64,000 bases of DNA, from assembly GCA_032871835.1 (NCBI GenBank), contig CM065299.1:97842652-97906651 (forward strand). Direction: 5' to 3'. Made by a program: the position numbers and the translations under genes. This DNA comes from Dipteronia dyeriana (taxonomy: Eukaryota > Streptophyta > Magnoliopsida > Sapindales > Sapindaceae). This document shows, in pieces, positions 21,831 to 32,365 of the stretch (position 1 is the first letter of the stretch; the number at the start of each line of letters is the position of its first letter). Under the pieces are notes generated by a model. That model searched no databases, was not told the origin of the DNA, and saw only the letters and a list, made by a program, of their open reading frames with translations.

Positions 21831-24800
21831 TCAGAAGCAAAGAAAGAGATCAGGACCGATCACGGCTCTGGTCAAAATCAAAGGGCCAGTCCAGAGGCCA
21901 ATCAAGTAATACACACGATCTTTGGAGGACCATCCACTGGAAGAAGTAACCGAGAACGAACTCAGAAGATCAGAGAAGCAGTAGAAGCAAGAAACAACTT
22001 TGATGTAAACTCGGTCGAGCCAGACTCGAAGAGGGTAAAGGAAGGATGGGACCCAATAACAATCACAGAAGCAGACTCACATGACGTCGATGTACGGCCA
22101 AATGATGCATTGGTCATAAGTGCCCGGATTGGTCACCGGGAAGTCAGGATAATCCTGATAAATAATGGAAGCTTGGCATATATCCTCAGTGTAGCCGTCT
22201 ACGATCAACTCAGGTTAGACCGAAAGGACTTACAACCCTTCCATACCTCACTCAGAGGATTCGGGGGAGTTGAGGTCAGGTCACTCTGGACGGTAAAGCT
22301 ACCTGTGAAGATTCGAGTAGCACATTGTTAGAGAACTGTACTGCTCAACTTCGTGATGGTAGACTTGGAGAATTGACCATATAATGCACTATTGGGACGA
22401 CCATTCCTAAATAAAACTAAGGCCATAACAGCCATTTATGCCTTAATGATAAAATTCCCGACCGAACATGGGGTCGGGGTAGTCAAAGGATCTCAAGAGA
22501 TGGCCCGAAGAGCTAACCTGTCAGTATACAAGGACAAGAATGAACAGGTTTGCACTATAATACAGCTGAGTCAGAACGAAAAGCCCATATCATTCGAATT
22601 CGATCCAAGAGAAGAGCCGAATGAATTCAAAACTGAACCGATTGAAGAAATCGCTCTAAATGAAGATTAACCAAACGAAAAGGTCAAGATCGAGGCCAAC
22701 CTGGAAAAAAGAGTCAAACAAAGCCTTATTGATCTACTTAACGCATACAGGGATGTGTTCGCTTGGAGTCATGAAGACATGGTCGGGATAGATGCCCGAA
22801 TAATATCCCACCATCTCACAGTAGACCCGAATGCAAAACCGATGATACAAAAGAGAAGATCATTCAATCTTGAAAGAATTCAGGCGATCAAACAGGAAGT
22901 AGAGAAGCTACTCATTGTGGGATCTATTAGAGAAGTCAATTACCCTTAATGGGTGGCTAATGTAGTCCTCATCCAAAAGAAGAATGGACAGTGGAGGATG
23001 TGCGTAGATTTCAAGGATCTGAACAAGGCCTACCCGAAAGATAGTTTTCCACTTCCGAGGATAGATCAGTTGGTGGACGCTATATCGGGCCATGAGTTAC
23101 TCAGTTTCATGGATGCTTACTCGGGGTATAACTAGATCAGGATGAACAAAGCTGACGAAGAAAAAACAGCATTCACAACTGATTAAGGTTTGTACTGCTA
23201 TACTGTGATGCCCTTTGGATTGAAAAATACAGGAGCAACTTATCAATGGTTGGTCAACAAAATATTTTCACGGCAAATAGGAAGGAATATGGAAGTATAC
23301 ATTGATGACATACTGACCAAGAGCATCACAGCAGACAAGCATACTTCAAATCTGCGGGAAACATTTGATATCTTGAGAAGATACCAAATGAAGTTGAATC
23401 AGAACAAGTGTTTATTCGGGGTTCCTTCAGAAAGATTCCTGGGATTTCAAGTCTATCAAAGAGGAATCAAAGTCAACCCCGAGAAGATCCAGGCCCTGCA
23501 GATAATGACTTCACCGAGGACACTCAAATAAGTACAGCGCCTAACAGGATGTCTGGCTTCCTTTGAAAGATTCATCTCAAAAGCCACAGACAGATGTGCA
23601 CCCTTTTTCAAAGTAATTAGAAAAGGGAAAGGACTTGAATGGAAAGAAGAATGCGAACATGCATTCTTAAAAATTAAAGAGTACTTAGGACAGGCTCCCA
23701 TCCTTTCAAAATCTCAGATGGGGGAGACACTCAAAGTGTACTTGTCAATTACAGAACTGACAGTAAGCTCAGTTATAGTCAAAACAGAAGATGGAGTACA
23801 AAAGCCGGTGTACTACACCAGCGAGGCACTTCTACCGGTCGAGACCAGATATTCATAGGCATAAAAGATTGCTCTGGCACTAGTTTTAGTAGCAAGAAAG
23901 CTAAGGCCATACTTTCAGGCTCATACAATCCAAGTTCTCACAGATTGCCCATTGAAGCAAATTTAACAGAAGCCTGAGATTTCAGGGAGATTAACCAAAT
24001 GGGCAATCGAGCTAAGTGAATTCGATATCCACTGCGTCCCTAGGACATCTCTCAAAGGGAAAACAGTGGCAGATTTCATAGCATAATTCACAGAACCGAA
24101 CCTAGAAGCAAAAAAGATGTTGGGTAAAAGCTTCATATGGAAATTGTATGTTGATGGCTCTTCAAACACTCAAGGCAGCTGGGCAAGGATTGTAGTATGC
24201 ACTCCAGAAGGAGACGATGTCGAGTGTTCCATGACGTTTGACTTTAAAGCAACCAACAATCAAGCCAGACTCAAAGTCTGCATAGCTCTCGGGGCAGATG
24301 AGGTTGAGATATTTAGTGATTCACAGGTAATTGTCAACCAAGTTCTGGACGAGTACCAAGCAAATGATGAAGGCATGATAATCTACCATGACATTACGAA
24401 ACAGCTTCTCCAGAAATTTAAAGAATTTAAGATTACCCAGATCCCTAGGGAGGAGAATGAAAAGGCAGACGCATTATCCAAGCTAGCGTCAGCAACAACC
24501 ACAATCAGGCCAAAGACTATTCCGGTTTCACATCTCCTTAAACCAAGCACGACTGAACCAAGAAACTTGGAAATTTTAGAAATCCAAATACCGCCAGACG
24601 GTTGGATGACTCAGCTAAAAAGATTCGTAGAAGAAGACGTACTCCCGGAAGATCCCTTACAAGCAAAACGCATCAGGTATAGATCAGCCAGGTACATATT
24701 GGTTGGAGGAGAACTATACAGAAGGGGGTATTCTCAAACACTCCAAAGATGTGTATCAGAGGAGGATGCATATCGGATATTACAGGAAATCCATGGAGGA

Positions 24801-25995
24801 GTTTGCAGAAACCACACTGGAGGTAACAGTTTGGCATATAAGGTACTCAGGCAAGGCTATTATTGGCCTACTCTATTCTCAGATGCACAACAGTGTTCAG
24901 AAAGTTACAATACTTGTCAAAAGATTGCTAATGACATCCGACAACCCTTTGAGTAGCTCAGAAACCTCACGTCCCTATGGCCATTTTCCATGTGGGGCTC
25001 GGATCTAATCGGCCCAATGTCAGCCGGGACAGGGGGTGGAGCGAAGTATGCAATAGTAGCCGTTGACTATTTCATGAAGTGGGTAGAAACTGAAGCATTA
25101 GTGCATATCACAGAAGCAAACACCACAAATTTTGTGAAAAAGAATATACTTTATAGGTTTGGAGTCCCAAACACTATAATCATAGACAACGGCACCCAGT
25201 TCGATAACTTGAAATTCAGACAGCTGTGCAAAGAGTACCAGATTGCCAATTATTATGCCACACCTGCCCACCCTCAGACAAATGGGCAGGTGGAAGCAGT
25301 GAACAAAAGCATCAAGAATATACTTTATAGGTTTGGTGTCCCAAACACTATAATCACAGACAACGACACCTAGTTCGATAACTTGAAATTCAGACAGCTG
25401 TGCAAAGAGTATCAGATTGCCAATTATTATGCCACACCTGCCCACTATCAGAAAAATGGGCAGGTGGAAGCACACAATCAAAGCAAAGCTAGATGCCAAG
25501 AAAGGAAGCTGGGTTGAAAAACTTCCCGAAGTGTTATGGGCGTATCAGACAACATTAAGAACTTTAACAGGAGAAACTCCATTCACTTTAGCGTTTGGAA
25601 CAAAAGCTGCTATTTCTATAGAAACGTCATATACATCACCCTGGGTCAGGGTATATGATGAAGAGCAGAATATTGATATGCTATTACAAAGTCTAGATGA
25701 GCTAGAAGAGAAAAGAGAGAAATCCCGAATACGAAATATGGCATATCAGCAAAGGGTAGCTCGCCACTACAACTCTCACGTTCGGGTCAGAAAATTTCAG
25801 CTAGGAGATCTGGTACTCAGAAAGAAGTCATTGAACACAAAAAATAAAGCTACAGGTTTCCTGGCTGACAAATGGGAAGGCCCGTACAAAATCGAAGGAA
25901 TAGCTGGTCATGGGGCATATTGGATTGCACGACCTAATGGAGGGGTTTTACCCCGACCATGCAATGGCCAATATCTGAAAATTTTCTATCCTTAA
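21831..25995 (+). pseudogene. Tat pol: protease, RT, RNase H x2, integrase, broken
   Basis: Order: protease (ARIGHREVRIILINNGS, with Asn where the catalytic Asp is expected), RT with LIQKKNGQWRMCVDFKDLN and catalytic VYIDD (about 23294), a gypsy RNase H, then the extra Tat RNase H (KLYVDGSSNTQG, FSDSQ, EKADALSKLA). The last part is integrase with a decayed HHCC region, IIIDNGTQF and NGQVEAVN, and a C-terminal ADKWEGPYKI. About 14 in-frame stops occur, with no frameshift until about 25471. There a deletion of roughly 20 nt after an internal duplication moves the frame. The integrase end runs to TAA after 25993. Confidence 0.85.
25140..25480 (+). repeat. 174-bp tandem duplication inside integrase
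   Basis: AAGAATATACTTTATAGGTT starts at 25140 and again at 25314. The unit of 174 bp (58 codons) covers the second catalytic Asp region to the catalytic Glu region. It is in frame at the first junction. The second copy ends early and is followed by the frameshift. Confidence 0.88.
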
Positions 25996-26560
25996 AATGT
26001 TTTTTGTTCTTTTTCTAGTTAGGATAAATATTAGCTGGAATTTATAATTTTATTGATTTTACAGTTATGAATAAAAAATCACTCAGGATTTTCGAAACAA
26101 AAGCATCGAACTCGGGATTTCTGAAACAAAAGCATCGAACTCGAGATTTCCAAAAGAAAACATATGATAATAAGAGCATATGGAAGACAACATGATAATA
26201 AGAACATGCAAATAGAATACTCGAGACCATTAAATCCTGAATAGGCGGAGAAGCTTGAAGAAGCATGTCAGCCGAGCAAGGTCAAAACGACCTTCGCAAA
26301 AAGGCAAACCCGATGCACCAGCTCAGGACGTTATCGGGAAAAATTCCGATGAAATACGTAATTGTGTTAAGCAATTCAAAAAGCTTAACGATTTGGCAAA
26401 ACTTTGTATATAAAAACTGGGGAGACGTCCTTGGTAATGTGTAAGGACTCAAACATATGATCATGGTGAGCCTTGACGTAATGTTCGGGTAGCAACCGAG
26501 TATGAAACAAGTATAAACTTGCCTGTTTCAAGATGACTCGGTTAATAATAAAGAGTCTGT
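25996..26560 (+). other. Noncoding start of the Tat 3' region
   Basis: A long untranslated stretch follows the integrase stop. It has short near-duplicates such as AAACAAAAGCATCGAACTCG repeated at about 26095 and 26126. No gene is seen. Confidence 0.5.
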
Positions 26561-26935
26561 TTAATAAGATACTTGGCAATTAAAGTTATTTGGGTAACTA
26601 CCGGTTTAATAAGATACTCGGTTAAGTTACCCGAACATCGAAGAACCAGTTTAATAAGATACTTGACAATTAAAGTTATTTGGGTAGCTACCGGTTTAAT
26701 AAAATACTCGGTTAAGTTACCCGAACATCGAAGAGTCAGTTTAATAAGAAACTTGGCAATTAAAGCTATTTGGGTAACTACCGATTTAATAAGATACTCG
26801 TTTAAGTTACCCGAACATCGAAGAGTCAGTTTAATAAGAAACTTGGCAATTAAAGCTATTTGGGTAACTACCGGTTTAATAAGATACTCGGTTAAGTTAC
26901 CCGAACATCAAATATGCCAGTTTAATAAAGTACTC
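26560..26935 (+). repeat. 90-bp minisatellite (about 4 units) in the Tat 3' region
   Basis: The unit has AATAAGATACTTGGCAATTAA, TATTTGGGTAACTACCGG and GTTACCCGAACATCGAAG. Four copies differ by scattered substitutions. A frame through it repeats every 30 residues because 90 is a multiple of 3; it is not taken as a gene. Tandem arrays in the 3' UTR of Tat elements are a known source of plant satellites. Confidence 0.9.
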
Positions 26936-27344
26936 GGCAACAATCAAGAAGTTGAGCAAATCAAAATCATTTAGAAAAACTTGGAATGCGTATTGATTTT
27001 AGAGAAGGGTTACAAATTACTTACAATAAAGAATCAAAGGTTTCTAAGAATTTCTACAATTCTACAAAAATTAAGGTTGCGAGGATTTCGAGCCCTTGCC
27101 AATACTCGGGTCTGGCACCATTTTGTATTCGAGGAGCAGACTTTCGTTAGAAGGCCAAGAAATTGTATCGACTGAGTCATCCATCTATTGGCTGTAATCC
27201 TCTCCTAGGATAGGCCCGACATCAGGTTCCACACCCTTCACGACGGACTCTTGACTGGCATAGAAGGTTGAGAGGGAGTGGTCGGATGGAATCTCTAAAT
27301 GCATAAGATAGGGCTCATTGCCTCGGCTACGGCAGTAAGCTCTT

Positions 27345-29582
27345 CATTCCTTCATTTGAGTTTAAAGAGACTCCAAGGACCGATCCACATGATGTTTCAT
27401 TGACAGCTCCCAATTTGTTTGGGCCTTCTCAGTTACCCGATGCTTGACTTTAAAGAATTCACCAGCTGAAATCAGCCCTCGTTGAAACTCCCAAAAAAGA
27501 AGAGCATCTTAGGCAGAGGATCTCTTGAAATGATCTACCCCTTGTACTTCAAATTCCAGCTTGGCCTCTCGGGATAAGAATTCGACTGTCAACGCTTGGC
27601 GCAATAGATATTCAATTTTTCGCTCATATGCCGACTTAGACTGACCCGTTTCCTGCTCAACCTTGAGCATTGATTCCTGGGCAGAAGACAATAAGTTATG
27701 AAGTGATATTGCTTTCTCTTCTGCCGAAGAAGCCCTTTCCTAGGCCTCTATCTGCTTTGCTAGACAGTTGTCGGTAAAAATCTGTGCAGAACCAACCTCC
27801 TGTTGATAAGCCGCTTCGACCCGAGCTCGGCTATCCTCACTTTCCTTTAGATGAGCCTTCAAACGCCTTATTCGATCAGCATGATGTTGCTAAGTTTAAA
27901 TTAGCTCAGCGAATTTGGCCCCCATCTGTAAAAGAATACAATTAGAAATCTAGCAAACAAGCAACAAATTAAAGAAGTTGGGGGTAGTTTACATAAGATG
28001 TGCCATTAAAAACATTTTGAAGACGTTCGGTCAGGGAGCCATCCCGAAAACTGCTCTAACGGTCTTCCCCGATGAAAGCTCGACCAGATGAAATCTCTTG
28101 CAACATATCCTGGGGAGAAGGATGTGAAGGAACCCCCGAGGGTTCAGCCCCTAGATTTTCAACCTCGAGAGGAAGGGAACCCTTGTTCGGCTTCGAAGCC
28201 TCCACATCCGTCGATACTCCAACATCAGCACTCGGGTAAGCCTCAGCCATAATATCTTCATCACTGGAGTCGATGAAAGTGACCACCCGAGGAACCTTGA
28301 GAGGATGAGTTGGAGAACTGATTGCCTTCCGTTTCTCACCCCGAGAACGATGGAAACTGAGATTAGCTGCAGGATCCTTCGGAATATCATTCCGAAAGGC
28401 TTCAAAAAATCTGGGACCTATAGGTATCTGTCCCACAGAGGAATTACCTCGATCACTGGCGTCAGTCTGCTCGGCAGGCTTCTTACCGAGACTTTCACTT
28501 TGCCTTTGCCTGTCGCCAGGCAACTGGGAATCGGTCGGGCCACTTGGACCGCTAGTTTCCCCAATTGTCGGTTGAAAAACATCCTCAGGAACATCTTCGG
28601 AAATTTGATCTTCAACCGCATCAGCCTCCTTGTCGGACTCAGGTGGGGCGATGCCTTCATCACCTTGACGTGAAGCTTCTTTCCGACTCGCCTGAATAAT
28701 AGACTTCACTTGGCGAGCATGAAGATCGCAGACGACGTCCGTATTAAACACTTAGAAGAAAAAAGGAACCGCATCAGAATGCAAAAACAAAAAAAATATA
28801 TTTATAACAATGAAAGGAAAAGGTTGCAAAAATCGCTTACATTGCCTGCGTTGGCCCAAAATCTTTTTGAATAAGCCGAACTCAATCATCTTCAGCTCAA
28901 CGAAGAGATAAGTCTTGCTTCTTTTCTCCAGAGTGCGAACTCCCATCCGAGCAAGTCTGGTCAGCTCCATATCACTATACTCGATTTTCTTCTTATTCCA
29001 AATCTCGGAGGAACAAAAGAAACGGAGGACTTTTAACACCGTTCGAGTACCCTCAGCCAAAACAGTAACTTCGAGCCCGTGACTCCCTCCGATAAAAAAT
29101 CAACTGTTCTTCCAGAACTTATCGGATGTAAGAAATCCCCATATAAAACCCCTCTTTTTAGGGTCATCAGAGATGTCAGCCTCCCGACTCACCTTTGTCC
29201 CCTCGGGGACCCAGCCACCTGGCAGATTAGAAATAAGAAAGTAAGTTCCCGTCTTACCAGATTGTCTCAGCGTGAAGAAGTGCCTAATTTCACTAGGGGA
29301 AGGCGACGACGAATTCATCCGGTTGTACATGTTCCACATGCACATCAGAATTTTATAGCTATTCGGGGCCAGCTGAGCAGGAGCGATCCCTGCTTCAGCC
29401 AGAAACCAAGCAATAAAATGCTGAAGGGGAAGAGTGACGCCGCAACAGAGCATGGATTCGTAGATTGCCACCATACCCGGGGAAGGGTTCCACACAGCTC
29501 TATCACCCGCTGGAATAAGAGTGACCGAGTTGGGCAGATCGAATCGGGAACGATACTTTCCTATCTCATCAGCCCCGACCAC
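27345..29582 (-). pseudogene. Antisense gene of the Tat element (gypsy-type transposon protein family)
   Basis: On the minus strand, exon 1 (about 29582-28841) has a domain with SPGMVAIYESMLCCGVTLPL, IAPAQLAPNSYKILMCMW and FISNLPGGWVPE-like features. These fit the plant family annotated as putative gypsy-type transposon protein. A GT-AG intron (28840-28751) leads to an exon rich in Ser/Pro/Glu (GETSGPSGPTDSQ). A second likely intron near 27990-27927 leads to a long coiled coil (RIRRLKAHLKESEDSRARVEAA and on). Stops at 29100-29102, about 28056 and in the coiled coil break it. Its function is unknown. An upstream frame to 29892 may belong to it. Confidence 0.65.
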
Positions 29583-29892
29583 ATTCGGTTCAGTGTCATA
29601 CCCACTCGGGCGGTTAACAGATAAAGAAAGACGAGACGCCCTGAACGCCTCTTCAACTTCGTTCTCGTTGACAGTCTGCTCTTGATCAGAATATCACCCT
29701 AGTTGTGTTTACGGACTGCATTCCTACTTTAATGTTTTCCCATCCTTCTAAGAAGTACCCTGTGGTCAGAAATATCAGAATCGAAGAACTCGATACAGGG
29801 CTAAAAGTGACGCCAGGGTGAAGTCCAGAAACATCAACTTCTAGAAACGGAGGTTCATCCACAGGGATCTCCCCAGTAATCGTATAATACAA

Positions 29893-30465
29893 GAAACTAA
29901 CTGAAACTCCCCAAGTTTTAATGTGTCGAGAGCGACATTAAAAAGACGATGACCGGAAGATGGCTCCATTAGAAACTAACCTTGAATAAAGAATCGATAT
30001 AAGATCTTCAACAGAGAGTCACGACTATCTGTAAAAAATATGGGTTAGAGAAAAATTCTTTTTGTTGTAAATTTTTCCAAATGAACCAGCACAACCTAAG
30101 ATTAAGAATTTAAAGAGGAAATGGCACGAAACCCTAGGTTTTCAAGACGGGAAATAACGATGATGAGATTTGATGACGTAGGCGGTGCATGGGAAGACGC
30201 ATAGGTCGTTTCTCATAAATAACCTCGAAAAATGAAGAGGTAAAGTACACGTGTCAAAACAAGAACTAGCATCAGCCGTCAGAACTTCAAAACGTTGCCG
30301 ACATTAAAGATCTCATGTGAGGGGACGAATCGAATTTGCAGGGTCACCATTAAAACATGTCATTATGACAAGATATTTACTCGGATAATGAAAAGATGTT
30401 GATAATTAATTAAAATACTTTTGCCCGAAGAAACCTTGTTCAACAAAAATATTTTAAGAGTGTAT
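29893..30465 (+). other. Distal noncoding part of the Tat element
   Basis: No gene is seen. The sequence leads into the 3' LTR; an obvious polypurine tract could not be picked out. Confidence 0.4.
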
Positions 30466-31327
30466 TATCGTATGTGAATTTTACCAGACGTACACGTCAT
30501 TGACAGAGAGAATAAAATTGTCAGGTGGACATCCAAATAGGCACTCAGGAAACGTCCTACAATGCATCATCAAAGAGAAGAGGCCCGAGTAAACAAGTAT
30601 TAAAACAAGACCTGCATCAATTAAACATACTCGGGGCAAGCAGAATGCATTTTCTACTCGGGATCAGGAGACGTTACTCGGGACCAGCACATATCATATC
30701 CTACTCGGGATAAACATGAAAACCGAGTAAGAAGCCTAGCGAGTAGTTCACAAGTTGAGTCACGTAAGGATCCTTATCAAAGGACTCTAAAGAAAAAAGA
30801 GAATGTCAAGCATAAAGGGTTCCTTATCCGAGAACACCTCTATTTCCTTAAAAAGACTACGCTCTTATAAGGAAATAAGTCCTAATTGTACTACGTTACT
30901 GAAGTCACATTCGATCTCAATACAAGTCTCCGAAATAGGAAAGAAGACAATCTACTTCGAACAAGAAACCGAATCATAATTAAATACAAAGATCTTTTAT
31001 TATTTGTACAAAGCAGATTAGGGTTCTATAAACATATAAATAGACCCATAATCTTGTCCAAAAAAGAGAGATATAGACTTAAAGCTTACACAGAAATCAG
31101 AAAAATACAGAGAGAAGAAAGAGAGATCGAGAGCTTGTAACATTCCGAATTCATGTGGGATTTTAGCTAGGTTGATCGTTCAACCACCCGTGGAAGTTTC
31201 TCCGGTCATCGGAGTTTTACCTCGTAAAATTCTTGTGTCAGATTATTTCTCATTCTCTTTCTCTTTGCAAACACAGCTGAAATCCAATTCCTGTTGACTT
31301 ACATTCAGCTAAAAACGCAAGTCAACA
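30466..31327 (+). repeat. 3' LTR of the Tat element
   Basis: It is the counterpart of 19290-20154, starting TATCGTATGTGAATTTTACC (TG changed to TA) and ending ACGCAAGTCAACA. It is followed by the TSD ATTAA at 31328-31332. Confidence 0.88.
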
Positions 31328-32108
31328 ATTAATATATTTGTGTTTTTGTTTCTGCAGTCATTTCTGGAGAACCAGTACAGGAAAATGATGCCTCGCGATT
31401 CTCGCGGACAGATCACCCTGAGCCGGTGGAGTGTTTTGAGGTCTTGGTGGAAGGATGACGACCTTACAACGGTCATTGGGGGTGCCCCGATTGGATGCCT
31501 TCTGTGGCACGAGGTTGACATGGTAAGTGTTACTTGACATGGTTTGCGATTGTATATATAAATGTCTTTGTACATCCTAATACCTGTTGTTGACGTTTAC
31601 AGGTCCTGATACCGTGCAACATTGGGCGCCAACATTGGCTGCTGGTGACTGTGGACCTCACATGTGGGAAAATGTTCATAGTCGGCCCCTGGAGACAGGA
31701 GGTCCAAGCTCATATCTGAAAGCAGCAGGTATCCCCGTTGCGCTACTTTGTGCCCTCGATGTTGCATCATACCAGGTTTCATACTAAACGAGCGGCTGGA
31801 CTGTTGAAATTTGAGAAGACAAGTAAGCCCTTTGATGTCAGCGTCTTGTCGGGAAAACATGTCCCCCAGCAGAAGCAATCGTAAGACATTCCGTAATAGT
31901 CACTTTAAGATTGTATTAGTATAAACCTAATGTTTTATTAACGCTTGTTAATATGTCCAACTGCCGGGGTAACTGTGGTCCCCACACGTTGAGATTGATC
32001 GAGTACATACTGGAGAACAAAAACGATTTTGATTGGTCTGAAGACAATATGGGGATCATTTGGGAGAAGATGACGGTTGAAATATTTGTAAACTCCAGGC
32101 CCGTTTAG

Positions 32109-32365
32109 ATTTTTATAGTAATTCATGTGTATACGTACCAATTCTTTTGTGTATGTTCCAATTACTTTGTATATTTACAAATTTTTTTGTATATGTACCA
32201 AAAGTTTTGTATAGTTACTAATTCTTTTGTATATTTACAAATTCTTTTGTATAAAATTATTTACATTTGTATATATACAAATCATATTTAAAAACAATTT
32301 CATTTCAGTTACTTAACAAGTCATACGAGTTCAAATTATAACAATGTCATCATGATAACGCCTCA
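32109..32365. repeat. Intergenic AT repeat between the MULE genes
   Basis: About 25-bp units of the form CAATTCTTTTGTATATTTA repeat five to six times at 32137-32285, between the convergent 3' ends of the protease and transposase pseudogenes. They may carry the termination signals of both. Confidence 0.7.

Larger units (their letters stand above)
19290..31327 (+). mobile_element. Full-length Ty3/gypsy retrotransposon, Tat lineage
   Basis: Two LTRs (865 and 862 bp) share nearly their whole length, with several percent divergence in the stretches I compared by eye. They enclose gag, protease, RT, RNase H, a second plant-type RNase H and integrase, in gypsy order. The extra RNase H, the antisense gene and the tandem repeats in the 3' region are all hallmarks of the Tat lineage. 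A 5-bp TSD (ATTAA) brackets it. Coding parts are broken by many stops. It lies in an intron of the MULE protease gene in the same orientation. Confidence 0.88.
14659..32108 (+). pseudogene. ULP1-like cysteine protease (DUF1985 + peptidase C48) of the MULE
   Basis: A possible first exon ends at ATGACAGAG|GTAAGT (about 14661). Later exons, by GT-AG borders and frame joining, are 16588-17340, 17425-17575, 17640-17984, 18064-18883, 18948-19049, 19135-19230, 31358-31522, 31603-31880 and about 31953-32108. The DUF1985 domain is clear (LLGNHVVRFSKVEFSLITGL). The C48 core has His in HWLLVTVDL (31633) with the Asp two residues past VTV (31654), and Cys in GNCGPHTLRLIEY (31974). ULP1 proteases remove SUMO. 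In-frame stops at 16780, 17195, about 17264, about 17270, 18127 and 31717, with others in exon 5, make it a pseudogene. A 12-kb retrotransposon sits in the seventh recognised intron. Confidence 0.8.

Noticed and set aside
26573..26974. A 133-codon repeat protein in the Tat 3' region
   Set aside because: It arises because the 90-bp satellite unit is a multiple of three; no start context and no non-repeat domain.
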